From assembly GCA_934085825.1 (NCBI GenBank), contig CAKOHR010000008.1, forward strand, positions 12,688 through 76,687: DNA of 64,000 nucleotides. The letters run 5' to 3'. The translations under genes and the position numbers were made by a program. Every line of letters starts with the position of its first letter. Within the stretch, counting starts at the first letter, position 1. The stretch comes from an uncultured Bacilli bacterium (GTDB taxonomy: Bacteria; Bacillota_I; Bacilli_A; RF39; UBA660). The notes under the pieces are model-generated. The model made no database searches. It had not been told where the DNA came from and saw only the letters and a list, made by a program, of their open reading frames with translations. This document shows positions 17,104 to 25,156 of the stretch, piece by piece.

Positions 17104-17963
17104 ATATCTTTCCAACCTGCTATATCGCTTATATCAAACTCATAGTTTAATTTCTTATTGTAAGCATCTTCGTATGCTTTTTTTCTTGCTTCATAGTCCA
17201 CTTCAGCCATCTTTTTAGAATCACTTTTAATACTTTCATTTATTTCTGGGTAAATTACTTTATTTATACTAACTTCATACTTAACTTTGTTAAATTCTTC
17301 ATTGTCAGAAATATTTGTATCTATCATTTTTACAAAACAAGATATTACAGGAACATCAAGTTCATGAGCAAATTGATATGCACCGCGTTTACATGGACGT
17401 GGAATTCTATAATTGAACCACATTTCTTCTTCAGGATATATTAAGACAAAATCACCTTTTGATAATATTTTCTTTAATTCCGGAACAAATTTTTTTATTA
17501 TGTAGTTTGGACTTTTTGATAATGGTATTACTTCAATGTTATTAAAAAGAAATCCTAAGAAACCAGGCATTGCTAAATTAGTATCTTGCACTACAATGTA
17601 TAGCTTTTTATAGAGTTTTTCTTCTACAATTTTGCGGATATTATAACTATCTAGAGGATTAAAATGATTACTTGTTATAATGGCACCATTAGATAAATCA
17701 GCTAAATCCAGTTTTTCTAAACCATTAATTTTAATGTCTGGATATAGTTCTTTACTTATCTTTTTTACTGTTTTATTAGCTATTTTGTTTTTAAAAAAAT
17801 AACTTAATTTTTTCTTATTTTTATAAAAAGCATCAATATATTTTTGAATCTCCTCTTCAGATAAATTTGGGTCACCGATTTCTACTTTTTTATTAAGTTC
17901 ATTATTTTCAATGTTTTTTTTGATATTGTTTATAACTTCCTTTTTACTATCTCCGATTATCAT
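17100..17963 (-). CDS. PlsC-like acyltransferase, last gene of glycolipid-type operon
   Basis: 287 aa. SNHFNPLD is a perfect NHx4D motif; LIYPEEEMWFNYRIPRPCKR is the Pro-Glu block and NNIEVIPLSKSPN the intervening strand. About 90 N-terminal residues form a charged helical extension. The start overlaps the upstream GT8 stop as ATGA, so translation is coupled. It probably transfers an acyl group from the operon's own ACP to a glycosylated acceptor (inference). Confidence 0.8.
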   Translation of the reverse strand: MIIGDSKKEVINNIKKNIENNELNKKVEIGDPNLSEEEIQKYIDAFYKNKKKLSYFFKNKIANKTVKKISKELYPDIKINGLEKLDLADLSNGAIITSNHFNPLDSYNIRKIVEEKLYKKLYIVVQDTNLAMPGFLGFLFNNIEVIPLSKSPNYIIKKFVPELKKILSKGDFVLIYPEEEMWFNYRIPRPCKRGAYQFAHELDVPVISCFVKMIDTNISDNEEFNKVKYEVSINKVIYPEINESIKSDSKKMAEVDYEARKKAYEDAYNKKLNYEFDISDIAGWKDI

Positions 17964-18916
17964 AAGCGCATCTCTTTTCCACTTTCAAAAACATTTTTCA
18001 AAGTATTTTGAGTTCCAACTAAGCTTTCTGCACGTGATACCATAAGATTCATCCACTCACTATCTTTTTTTCTATCTTCATCCGTATAACTATTTTTTAT
18101 TTCTAATATTTCATCATAGAATGGAGTAAATTTAGCATATTTCCAAAAATAATCATAATATTGGACATCTTCGTATTGCCACGGTTTTAAAAATAAATTG
18201 TAGTGAATAATTACTGGGTTTTCTACCTCTTTATTATTTTGATTTGGCATAGCATCATAGATATCACTTAAATATTTAATATGTCCATAACACATTGAGT
18301 TAATATAATCTTGGTCGGGTGCCACTACATCAAAACCATATTCAGTGTATAAATCTAAAAACTTTTCATCAAATTTTAAATCACGTAGTTTTTTTGAATT
18401 CATAAGTAAAACACCTGAATTAATGTATTTATCGCGAGGGATGCCAACAACTTGTTCAAAATAACTTGCTAGTATTTCATTATCAATTGTTGACTTATCC
18501 ACAATACAACCAAGATAATTATCATTTAAGTCTTCATTATAAAGTCTAGATATATCGCCAGGAATTACTGTATCAGCATCTAAATATATACATTTATCAT
18601 ATTTTGGAAACATACATGGTATAAACAATCTAAAAAAAATTGTTAAGGTAAAAGTATATTCTCTTAGTCTATTGCCCAATTTATCTGTAATCATACTTAG
18701 ATTTATGCCCATTTCTGTTAAAATTATTTTTATATTATCTGTTTCTAATGATTTTAATTTTTTAGCATTTTCTTCACTTAAGTTTTCATATATCACATTT
18801 ATTTCGTAGTTATAATTATTATTTGCATTCATAATTAATGATTTGATCGATACTGCTACAAATTTTGCATAGCCATCATCTATAGCGTAAAATATAGGAA
18901 TTGTTATCTTATTCAT
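17960..18916 (-). CDS. GT8-family glycosyltransferase
   Basis: 318 aa. IPIFYAIDDGYAKFVAVSIK is the typical GT8 N-terminus, CIYLDADTVIPGDIS carries the DxD metal-binding motif, and YINSGVLLMN plus PDQDYINSM are the conserved acceptor-side blocks. GT8 enzymes are retaining transferases that use UDP-Glc, UDP-Gal or UDP-GalNAc. Its TGA stop is the only TGA terminator I found in the chromosomal part of the window, and TAA follows at once in frame. Confidence 0.88.
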   Translation of the reverse strand: MNKITIPIFYAIDDGYAKFVAVSIKSLIMNANNNYNYEINVIYENLSEENAKKLKSLETDNIKIILTEMGINLSMITDKLGNRLREYTFTLTIFFRLFIPCMFPKYDKCIYLDADTVIPGDISRLYNEDLNDNYLGCIVDKSTIDNEILASYFEQVVGIPRDKYINSGVLLMNSKKLRDLKFDEKFLDLYTEYGFDVVAPDQDYINSMCYGHIKYLSDIYDAMPNQNNKEVENPVIIHYNLFLKPWQYEDVQYYDYFWKYAKFTPFYDEILEIKNSYTDEDRKKDSEWMNLMVSRAESLVGTQNTLKNVFESGKEMRL

Positions 18917-19724
18917 GTATATCCTCCTTAATAAGTTGGTATTCTTCTAAAATGTCATCAAAATCATGGCATTTTAAAATATCATGAAGTCTATCAATAT
19001 TCCATGGTTTTACTTTTTGGGGTCTAAAGTAAGGCAAAAACTTAAAAGTTGTTGTAAAGTGTCTGAATACTGTATCTTTTTTCATGGCATGTTGTTCATT
19101 ATATTTTCTTTTAACTATTAATTTTGGTTTACAATATTTGTTTAATGCGGCTTGATCCGGAAGAAGCATTTTTCTTTTTCTACACATTTCTCGTGATTTT
19201 TTAAAACTACCACTTTTTTTAATTAAATCTAGGTTTAAAAGTAATACTCCGGAATTTAAATAATCTTTTTTTATCTTGTTTTTACTATAAAAATATTTTC
19301 CGTAAAAATCCCGAGCTCCAACAATTTCATATTCACTGTTGTCTATGTTATAAAACTCTTTAAAACTACTTTTGGCAACAACATCATTATCCAAATATAG
19401 TATTTTACTTGGCATTTCAGGAATTAAATCAGCATAAAGTCTTAACATGCAATAAGGTGTAAACATAGTATCTATATTTGATGTAGGCATTTCTTTCATA
19501 AAGTACTTTTTAACATCAATAAGCTTTACAAAATTCTCCTTATTTGTCCTTTTTACTATTTTATCTAACTTTTCTATATCTTTATTACTAACACTTTTTT
19601 TATCTTTATATTCCATGCTAAATACGTATATACGAAGCTTTCCTTTTTCATGTTTTATTAATGATAAAATTGATATAATTAAACCATCTAGAATATTCGA
19701 ATCTCCACAATATAATATGTTCAT
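18909..19724 (-). CDS. GT8-family glycosyltransferase (second)
   Basis: The ATG at 19724 (MNILYCGDSNILDGL) has a GAGGT site that lies in the end of the upstream gene; the ATG four codons earlier has none. KILYLDNDVVAKSSF contains a DND variant of the DxD motif, followed by YLNSGVLLLNLDLIKK and LPDQAALNKY. It overlaps the next GT8 by 8 nt. With its neighbour it would add two sugars in sequence (inference). Confidence 0.86.
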   Translation of the reverse strand: MNILYCGDSNILDGLIISILSLIKHEKGKLRIYVFSMEYKDKKSVSNKDIEKLDKIVKRTNKENFVKLIDVKKYFMKEMPTSNIDTMFTPYCMLRLYADLIPEMPSKILYLDNDVVAKSSFKEFYNIDNSEYEIVGARDFYGKYFYSKNKIKKDYLNSGVLLLNLDLIKKSGSFKKSREMCRKRKMLLPDQAALNKYCKPKLIVKRKYNEQHAMKKDTVFRHFTTTFKFLPYFRPQKVKPWNIDRLHDILKCHDFDDILEEYQLIKEDIHE

Positions 19725-19725
19725 T

Positions 19726-20184
19726 TTATACCTCATTTCTACATATTGCTATTAAATAATCATCTTTGTCTATTATTTCAAATTTATTTGCTAATACTAC
19801 AGTATCTACATTCTGTAAACCATATGTTATTCCTATGCCAAGCATTTTAACATAAGATTCTTTCATTACCCATATTTTAGTAAAATCATACTCTTTATCC
19901 TTGGAATTTTTAATTATTTCTTGTTCTATTGGTGTAAAATATTTATTTACTACACTTTGTTTATAAGTTAAATACTCAATATCTACACCTATTTCTTTAT
20001 TACTAGTTACTAAAACTGTCATATTTCTATCATGACTCAAATTAAAATATAGTTCATTATTTTTTAAATAAGGCTTTCCGTAATTATTATAGACTATTTC
20101 AACATTAGTTACGTTTTCTTTTTCCAAAATTTTTGTTAATAACTCTTTCGATGATATATTTTTTTCAAGATAAAGCTTATACAT
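19726..20184 (-). CDS. 4'-phosphopantetheinyl transferase (Sfp/AcpT type)
   Basis: 152 aa, short member. FNLSHDRNMTVLVTSNKEIG leads into VDIEYL, the Mg2+-binding G-V-D-I-E motif, and KIWVMKESYVKMLGIG is the W-x-x-K-E-S/A-x-x-K signature. It transfers phosphopantetheine from CoA to a carrier-protein serine. The adjacent ACP, overlapping by 8 nt, is its obvious substrate. Presence of a dedicated PPTase suggests a self-contained pathway. Confidence 0.9.
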   Translation of the reverse strand: MYKLYLEKNISSKELLTKILEKENVTNVEIVYNNYGKPYLKNNELYFNLSHDRNMTVLVTSNKEIGVDIEYLTYKQSVVNKYFTPIEQEIIKNSKDKEYDFTKIWVMKESYVKMLGIGITYGLQNVDTVVLANKFEIIDKDDYLIAICRNEV

Positions 20185-20401
20185 GGCTATTTAAATAATT
20201 AATGATATCACCGACTGTTTGAATCTTTTTAATTTCTTTGTCGGGTATTTCTAATTCATATTTAGTTTCAATTTCTGAAATTAATGTTACTAAATCAAGA
20301 GACTCTAAATCTAAGTCCGCTAGTAAATTGGTATTTTCATTAATTCTTTTTTCTGGTACTTCTGCAATTTTTGCTATTATTTTAATTATTTCTTCTTTCA
20401 T
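20177..20401 (-). CDS. Acyl carrier protein
   Basis: 74 aa acidic helical protein. The attachment site is Ser34 in ADLDLESLDLVTLISEIE, matching D/E-S-L. It is located between the ligase and PPTase genes with overlaps on both sides, so it is the operon's own carrier and not necessarily the fatty-acid synthesis ACP. Confidence 0.92.
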   Translation of the reverse strand: MKEEIIKIIAKIAEVPEKRINENTNLLADLDLESLDLVTLISEIETKYELEIPDKEIKKIQTVGDIINYLNSHV

Positions 20402-21971
20402 TTTCTTCCTCCATTACTATATTTCTTAATATTTTACGATTATTATTTTTGGGAAATTCTTGATTTCTTAATGTTACTAATGCTATTTGATGATTTTTTG
20501 GTACTTTGCTGTTATATTTGTAAATTAAACCGTTAAAATAACTTATGTTACCAAAATATTCATCATTTGGATAAATGCTGGCAATAAGTTTATTATCATT
20601 TTCATAAACAATAACTTCGCAAACACCCTTATCTTTTGATAATTTTTCTTCTATTGCTTCCGGAGAAATATTTTCTCCATTGCTTAATATAATTAAATTC
20701 TTTTTTCTTCCAGTTATGAATAGAAAGTTGTCTTTATCTAAATAGCCAAAATCACCAGTATTAAAATAGCCATTTTGCATCACTTTTTTTGTGGCAGAAG
20801 CATCTTTGTAATATCCAAGCATTACGATGTCACCTTTAACAAGTATTTCATTATTTTCTATTTTTATATCAGCTCCACGAACAATTTGTCCAACAGATCC
20901 ATCTTTGTAATATTCATTTCTGTTAACTGCTAGTACTGGTGAACATTCTGTTATACCATAACCATTTAGTATTTCAATGCCGATGCTTCTAAACCATTTA
21001 ACATACTTTTTGTCAAGATAAGCTCCTCCGCAGATAATGTATTTTAAATTACCACCAAAACTTTTATGAATAGATTTAAAAAAGCAACTCCTTAAATCTA
21101 TTCCTACTTTAAGTAATCCATTGCTTAATTTAATCATTGCTTTCAAAGCTTTGTCTTTTTTGGTACTACGAGCTTTTTTCCATATTTGCTTATAAAAATT
21201 TTCTACAAATACTGGTACTACAAACATAGTATTGGGCTTTGCTTCCTGCAAACATGAAACTATATTTTTTAAACTACGATTTAAAAATATAGGTACTCCA
21301 TAGTAAAATGGTTTTAAAACGCTGGTTATAAGTCCAAAGGCGTGATGAAATGGTAAGACTGAAAATGCCATTCCCTCTGGTTTAAAAAGGCTGCAGGCAC
21401 CATAAATATCACTTAAAATATTATCTTCGCTTAGCATAACACCTTTGCTATCTCCAGTTGTGCCTGAAGTAAAAAATATTACTCGTTCTTTATATTTTGG
21501 ACTATTGTCTTTGAATGTGTATTTATTTTCCTTAATTATTGAATCAATATCATTTATTGAAAAGCTTTTGTATTTTTGGGTGATACTCTCAAAATCTGTA
21601 TACTCTCGGGAATAATAGATAATTTTACTATCACTTTTTTTGATAAGTTCATTAATTTTTTCTTCAGCTAGATCTTTGTCTATTACTACAGCTACGTTAC
21701 CACTTATTACTATACTAAAAAATAAAACTAAATAATTATAAGAGTTTTCTCCTATTAAAGCAATATGCTTCGCTTTATAAGTGTTGCTCAAAGAGTTTGC
21801 CATCACAGTTACATCATGATAAAAATCATTATATGTTTTATTAATTGTTTCTTTTTTATTATTTTTAAAAACAAATGCAATTCCATTTTTATTTTTTTTA
21901 TAATTAAGCTCTAGAAGCTCTTTAAAATTTTTTAATTTTTTATGTTCGTAATATGCATATGGTTTATTCAT
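20382..21971 (-). CDS. AMP-dependent acyl ligase (probable acyl-ACP synthetase)
   Basis: 529 aa of the ANL superfamily. Motifs in order: P-loop FFTSGTTGDSKGVMLSEDN (about 170), LPFHHAFGL, GYGITECSPV (about 325), YFNTGDFGYLD and GRKKNLIILSNGENISPEAI with the C-terminal hinge. It activates a carboxylic acid as acyl-AMP. Since the next gene is an ACP and the one after a PPTase, loading of ACP is the likely second step. First gene of the operon, preceded by a likely promoter in 21985-22020. It could scavenge exogenous fatty acids. Confidence 0.88.
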   Translation of the reverse strand: MNKPYAYYEHKKLKNFKELLELNYKKNKNGIAFVFKNNKKETINKTYNDFYHDVTVMANSLSNTYKAKHIALIGENSYNYLVLFFSIVISGNVAVVIDKDLAEEKINELIKKSDSKIIYYSREYTDFESITQKYKSFSINDIDSIIKENKYTFKDNSPKYKERVIFFTSGTTGDSKGVMLSEDNILSDIYGACSLFKPEGMAFSVLPFHHAFGLITSVLKPFYYGVPIFLNRSLKNIVSCLQEAKPNTMFVVPVFVENFYKQIWKKARSTKKDKALKAMIKLSNGLLKVGIDLRSCFFKSIHKSFGGNLKYIICGGAYLDKKYVKWFRSIGIEILNGYGITECSPVLAVNRNEYYKDGSVGQIVRGADIKIENNEILVKGDIVMLGYYKDASATKKVMQNGYFNTGDFGYLDKDNFLFITGRKKNLIILSNGENISPEAIEEKLSKDKGVCEVIVYENDNKLIASIYPNDEYFGNISYFNGLIYKYNSKVPKNHQIALVTLRNQEFPKNNNRKILRNIVMEEENERRNN

Positions 21972-22072
21972 ACTTCCACCCCATGTATTAAATTTGTCAT
22001 GATACTATATATAATAATACCATTTTTTTTTTGTTTTGAAAACAAATTTTTTGTTTAAAAAAATAAAAAAAG

Positions 22073-22438
22073 TTAATTTTTATTAGTTAACTCTTTATTT
22101 ATCCAGATCATTAATAAGTTTAAAATATATATTTTTTCTTTTTCTGACAATTCTTTATTTTTAGAAATGTGGTGCCATTTATATAAACAAGATCTGCAAC
22201 AACAACCACAGGCATGCATTGCTATAAATACAGGATGATTTTTCATTGGAGTTTGTTTTCCATCGTTTTTGGGATTGGCAGGTCCTAGTTTTTCATTTAT
22301 AAAATCAATTGCATGACTTTTAATCTTGTCCATGCCTTTTTCTTGAATATAATTTTTTTCTTTTTCTTTTAAATGAAATGAGCTTCTAAATTTTGAAGAT
22401 TGTAGTTTTTTTAAAACTATATCATACTTAGTTTGCAT
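22073..22438 (-). CDS. DUF4186 family protein
   Basis: 121 aa. SSKFRSSFHLKEKEKNYIQE, HAIDFINEKLGPANPKNDG-KQTP, HPVFIAMHACGCCCRSCLYK and a WH-dipeptide are the DUF4186 signature, with a Cys/His cluster suggesting metal binding. Function is unknown. It overlaps the decarboxylase-like gene by 11 nt and closes a small redox-flavoured group. Confidence 0.85.
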   Translation of the reverse strand: MQTKYDIVLKKLQSSKFRSSFHLKEKEKNYIQEKGMDKIKSHAIDFINEKLGPANPKNDGKQTPMKNHPVFIAMHACGCCCRSCLYKWHHISKNKELSEKEKIYILNLLMIWINKELTNKN

Positions 22439-22622
22439 ATACTTCTTTTGCTAAATTAAAAGCTGCCCATGCTTTTGGCCACCCAACATAAAACGCAATA
22501 TGAGTAATTATTCCTGCTATTTCTCCTTTTGTTACTCCATTATTTTTAGCATTCATTAAATGATATTTTAAAGATTTTTCTGTTATTCCTAATGATTCGC
22601 GTCCCGCTGTTTGTTTTATCAT
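22428..22622 (-). CDS. Carboxymuconolactone decarboxylase-like protein with internal deletion
   Basis: 64 aa. MIKQTAGRESLG matches the family N-terminus and ITEKSLKYHLMNAKNNGVTK, then THIAFYVGWPKAWAAFNLAK, the C-terminal half. Normal relatives have about 40 residues between these parts that include a conserved helix; here they are missing in frame. The remaining frame is intact with a good AGGAGG site. It is probably a degenerate copy, or a minimal variant. Confidence 0.75.
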   Translation of the reverse strand: MIKQTAGRESLGITEKSLKYHLMNAKNNGVTKGEIAGIITHIAFYVGWPKAWAAFNLAKEVYAN

Positions 22623-22632
22623 TTTATCCTCC

Positions 22633-23101
22633 TTACATTAACCAGTCTTTTATATCTTTTTCTTCAATATTATAATTTAAAGTTTTTTCGGAAATAAAAT
22701 TTAAGTCCTTGTAATGTTTTTTTAGACTTTCTAAACTACCATTTACTGTTGAACCACCAGATGTTACAAATATATATATTGATTTTTCTTTTAAATTATT
22801 TTCTTCAATAAACGGGTCAATTATTGATGGCTCACGATACCACCATACAGGAAAGCCAATTACTATTTTGTCATAATTTTTGATATTTTCGATTTTTTTA
22901 ACTATTTTTGGTCTACAATTTTCATTTTCCATTTCTAATGTTGTTCTACTATTTTTATCATTCCAATCTAAATCCTTGTTAGTATATTTTCTCTACTGAT
23001 TCTATTTCAAATAATTCTCCATTTGTTGCTAGAAATATTTGTTCTGCAGCATTCTTTGTTGTTCCTGTTGCCGAGAAATAGCATATTAGTATTTTATTCA
23101 T
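22633..23101 (-). pseudogene. Flavodoxin gene with a frameshift
   Basis: The start at 23101 (AAGGAT site) gives MNKILICYFSATGTTKNAA, the FMN phosphate-binding loop S-A-T-G-T-T-K. The frame breaks in an AAAA run (plus-strand T at 22987-22990). Removing one A restores KYTNKDLDWNDKNSRTTLE and joins directly to KIENIKNYDKIVIGFPVWWY and IYIFVTSGGSTVNGSLESLK, a full flavodoxin of about 155 aa. It is either a recent inactivation, a phase-variable tract or a sequencing error in a homopolymer. Confidence 0.85.
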
Positions 23102-23185
23102 TTTTATCCTTCTTTCTTTATTTATTATATCACTAATGGCATAAAAATATTTAAATATAAATAATAACATAACATTTTTAACAAT

Positions 23186-23207
23186 TATAAAAAGCCTTTT
23201 TCAAGGC
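23186..23207 (-). terminator. Original ssrA terminator, now stranded at attL
   Basis: GCCTT-GAAA-AAGGC followed by TTTTTAT on the minus strand. It lies 8 bp outside attL, exactly where the tmRNA terminator would be in the unintegrated chromosome. Confidence 0.75.
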
Positions 23208-23214
23208 CTTAATG

Positions 23215-23236
23215 TCAATTTGGTGGAGAAGAGGAG
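23215..23236. repeat. attL, 22-bp core direct repeat
   Basis: Identical to 59998-60019 over 22 bp. The core includes the last bases of ssrA (the complement of its CCA end, TGGTGG, at 23221-23226). Flanking bases differ on both sides. Confidence 0.92.
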
Positions 23237-23343
23237 AATAAATAACACAATTTTATATTATTTAAAACAACTTAAAAATTCCCGTAAATTCCGCAAATTT
23301 ATATTTTTTTATTATATCTCATTTTATCATCTTTTAAAAAAAT

Positions 23344-23366
23344 AAGAGGTAAATAAGAGGTAAAAT
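23344..23366 (+). repeat. 23-bp repeat, left copy (possible integrase arm site)
   Basis: Identical to 59945-59967. Internally it contains two direct copies of AAGAGGTAAA spaced 11 bp apart, the typical form of arm-type integrase sites. It also supplies the ribosome-binding site of the HNH gene. Confidence 0.6.
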
Positions 23367-23367
23367 T

Positions 23368-23802
23368 ATGAATTGTAAATACTATAGAACAAGAACAAAA
23401 AAATATAAAAAATATGGATATTGTACAAAATACAAAAAAGAGGTATCTTTATTCTGTAAAGAATGCAATACAATAGAATATAAAAAAATTAAGCAAATTA
23501 AAAAAAGAACATATAAGTTATCTAAAGCAGAAACTAATAGAACGAGTATATTAACTGATGACTTAGAACGTTGTATTATTTGTGGTAAAAGAAAGAATAA
23601 CTTGCATGAGGTATTTTTCGGGCGAAATAGACAACTTTCAATTGAATATGGACTAGTTATACCACTTTGTATAGAATGCCACAAAGAAATGCACAAGAAT
23701 ATAGAATTACAAGAGATGTGGCACGAAAAAGGACAAGCTATTTTTGAAAAGACTTATCCTGAATTAAATTTTATTGAGATTTTTAAAAGAAATTACAAAT
23801 AA
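23368..23802 (+). CDS. HNH-type zinc nuclease-like protein
   Basis: 144 aa. The first 50 residues are basic with several Cys (CKYYRTRTKKYKKYGYCTKY). The second half has CIICGKRKNNLHEVFFGRN and GLVIPLCIECHKEMHKN, four Cys plus His as in phage HNH proteins with a treble-clef zinc fold. It is the only gene of recognisable function between attL and the late operon, transcribed rightward in the prophage. It could be a lysogenic cargo gene or a packaging-linked nuclease. Confidence 0.75.
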   Translation: MNCKYYRTRTKKYKKYGYCTKYKKEVSLFCKECNTIEYKKIKQIKKRTYKLSKAETNRTSILTDDLERCIICGKRKNNLHEVFFGRNRQLSIEYGLVIPLCIECHKEMHKNIELQEMWHEKGQAIFEKTYPELNFIEIFKRNYK

Positions 23803-23863
23803 TTACTAGTAAATTTTATTAATTTGTATTATAATGTCGATTAGAGATATATTTTATAGGTGT

Positions 23864-23894
23864 ACCTCCACGAACTTTATATGTTCAAGGAGGT
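23864..23894 (+). promoter_or_regulatory. Shine-Dalgarno-sequestering hairpin
   Basis: ACCTCC (23864-23869) pairs with GGAGGT (23889-23894), with an inner GAAC/GTTC stem. The paired GGAGGT is the ribosome-binding site of the downstream small ORF. A TATAAT box sits at 23830. Confidence 0.6.
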
Positions 23895-23902
23895 GATGTA
23901 TT

Positions 23903-24013
23903 ATGCAGACATATAATTTTAGAAGCCACAAAGATGGAATATTTGATATTTACATTTTTAATTCTAGTGATCGTGCTATTACTTGTAATAGCTGTTGCTG
24001 TTGTCATCAATAA
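23903..24013 (+). CDS. 36-aa small ORF of a candidate type I toxin locus
   Basis: The ATG lies 8 nt after a strong GGAGGTGAT that is sequestered in a hairpin. Product begins MQTYNFRSHKDGIFDIYIFN and ends in a Cys-rich stretch CNSCCCCHQ. It overlaps a second frame encoding a hydrophobic peptide. Either frame could be the functional product. No homology recognised. Confidence 0.4.
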   Translation: MQTYNFRSHKDGIFDIYIFNSSDRAITCNSCCCCHQ

Positions 24014-24020
24014 AAAATAG
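23934..24020 (+). CDS. 28-aa hydrophobic peptide, toxin-like
   Basis: MEYLIFTFLILVIVLLLVIA continues AVVINKK: a single membrane helix with a basic end, like Gram-positive type I toxins and holin-like toxins. It starts inside the 36-aa frame in +1 and lacks its own ribosome-binding site, so it would need coupling. A GCACCTAT/ATAGGTGC hairpin (24020-24037) follows immediately. Real expression is uncertain. Confidence 0.4.
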   Translation: MEYLIFTFLILVIVLLLVIAVAVVINKK

Positions 24021-24052
24021 CACCTATAGATAGGTGCAATTTCCAAAGAGTG

Positions 24053-24088
24053 GAGATACATCTAGCCGAAAAATATATCTCTTTTTTT
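24053..24088 (+). terminator. Intrinsic terminator, first of two similar ones
   Basis: GAGATA...TATCTC followed by seven Ts; the loop contains CTAGC. It would end the small toxin-like transcript. Confidence 0.6.
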
Positions 24089-24113
24089 GTTTTTTAAACA
24101 AGCAATATGGACT

Positions 24114-24155
24114 GAGAAACACCTAGCAACGAACAACTAAATGTGTCTCTTTTTT
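24114..24155 (+). terminator. Intrinsic terminator-like hairpin, second copy
   Basis: GAGAAACAC...GTGTCTC plus six Ts, again with CTAGC in the loop. Together with the preceding element it forms a divergent tandem pair. 24156-24320 shows no convincing gene on either strand. Confidence 0.5.
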
Positions 24156-24319
24156 GTCCTTAAACGACGATTTGGAGATAGAACGATGTGTTTCTCCTAA
24201 TATTATTATATACACATTTCACGAAGAAATGCAACACAAAAATGTAAATCAATTACAAATTTGTAAAGACTATTATACATCATTCTTCAAAAAAATCAAG
24301 TTTTTTGGTTTTTATTGCA

Positions 24320-24353
24320 ACAAAAAAGACCCAGCCAACTATGACTGAGTCTT
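24320..24353 (-). terminator. Terminator of the phage late operon
   Basis: AAGACTCAG/CTGGGTCTT with one wobble pair followed by TTTTTG on the minus strand, directly after the endolysin stop. Confidence 0.85.
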
Positions 24354-25058
24354 TTAATATGGAAAACCAAAATGTCTTAAACATTTTAATGTTTTAGGTC
24401 CTATGCATTGATCTATTGCATCATTATACAAGCCTGCTGCCTCACATCTTTCTTGAAACTCCCCAATAGCTTTTGCAATATTAGGTCCATAATAATTGCC
24501 AAGTGCTGATTTTGGTGTATACAACGAAAAATTTTTATACATGAATGCTGCAATTTTTGCTATACCATCACTTTGATCGCCTAATTTAATATAACCACGT
24601 GGGCCTAAAATACTAGTAGAAGTTTCTTTCTTTGTACCTTCCTTGTAATCATATTTTTCTGGGTCTAGCCAAGTAGTTCCGCCTATGTCTTTTAAACCAA
24701 GATGAAGATGTATTCCAGTTGCTTTTCCAGTCTTACCAGTATAACCTAGAATAGTGTCATGATTAACAGCTTGACCTTTCTTTACACAAATGCTATCTAA
24801 ATGACAATAATATAATCTTTTGCCAATTCTTGAATAATCAATCACAACACATTTTGCCCCAAAACCATCAGTATAAGTACTTGTAACTTTTCCATTTTCC
24901 AATGGATATTGAGGCCATTTATTTCCGTGAGTACCATAATCAGTTCCACTATGAAAAGAGTTAGTTGCACCAGATGAAGTGTTAATTATTCTACGATAGC
25001 CAAACTTGCTGGTTAAAGCATAATCTTTTCTATTAAAAGTTCTTTCTGCTAATTTCAT
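24354..25058 (-). CDS. Endolysin: M23 peptidase with C-terminal wall-binding domain
   Basis: 234 aa, no signal peptide. Residues 15-135 are M23/LytM: FHSGTDYG supplies the zinc His and Asp, and GIHLHLG is the catalytic HxH. The C-terminal ~75 residues (KLGDQSDGIAKIAAFMYKNF, then AKAIGEFQERCEAAGLYNDA and IDQCIGPKT) resemble a peptidoglycan-binding repeat. It cuts peptide cross-bridges at the end of infection. Translation is coupled to the preceding 33-aa ORF by an ATGA overlap and the holin genes lie just upstream. Confidence 0.9.
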   Translation of the reverse strand: MKLAERTFNRKDYALTSKFGYRRIINTSSGATNSFHSGTDYGTHGNKWPQYPLENGKVTSTYTDGFGAKCVVIDYSRIGKRLYYCHLDSICVKKGQAVNHDTILGYTGKTGKATGIHLHLGLKDIGGTTWLDPEKYDYKEGTKKETSTSILGPRGYIKLGDQSDGIAKIAAFMYKNFSLYTPKSALGNYYGPNIAKAIGEFQERCEAAGLYNDAIDQCIGPKTLKCLRHFGFPY

Positions 25059-25156
25059 AACTCAACTTCCTCCAATTTTTCTGGAATTTCTCCATACATT
25101 TCTTCTAATTCTGCTAAGTTTTCATCAGTTACAATAATATTTAATTCTTCTTCCAT
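25055..25156 (-). CDS. 33-aa acidic phage peptide
   Basis: MEEELNIIVTDENLAELEEM and 13 more residues, very acidic. It overlaps the DUF6275 gene at its start by 16 nt and the endolysin start by ATGA, so the three are translationally linked. Function unknown. Confidence 0.6.
   Translation of the reverse strand: MEEELNIIVTDENLAELEEMYGEIPEKLEEVEL

Noticed and set aside
24154..24348. 64-aa plus-strand ORF with TTG start
   Set aside because: It begins inside a terminator T-run, has no Shine-Dalgarno and ends in the late-operon terminator.
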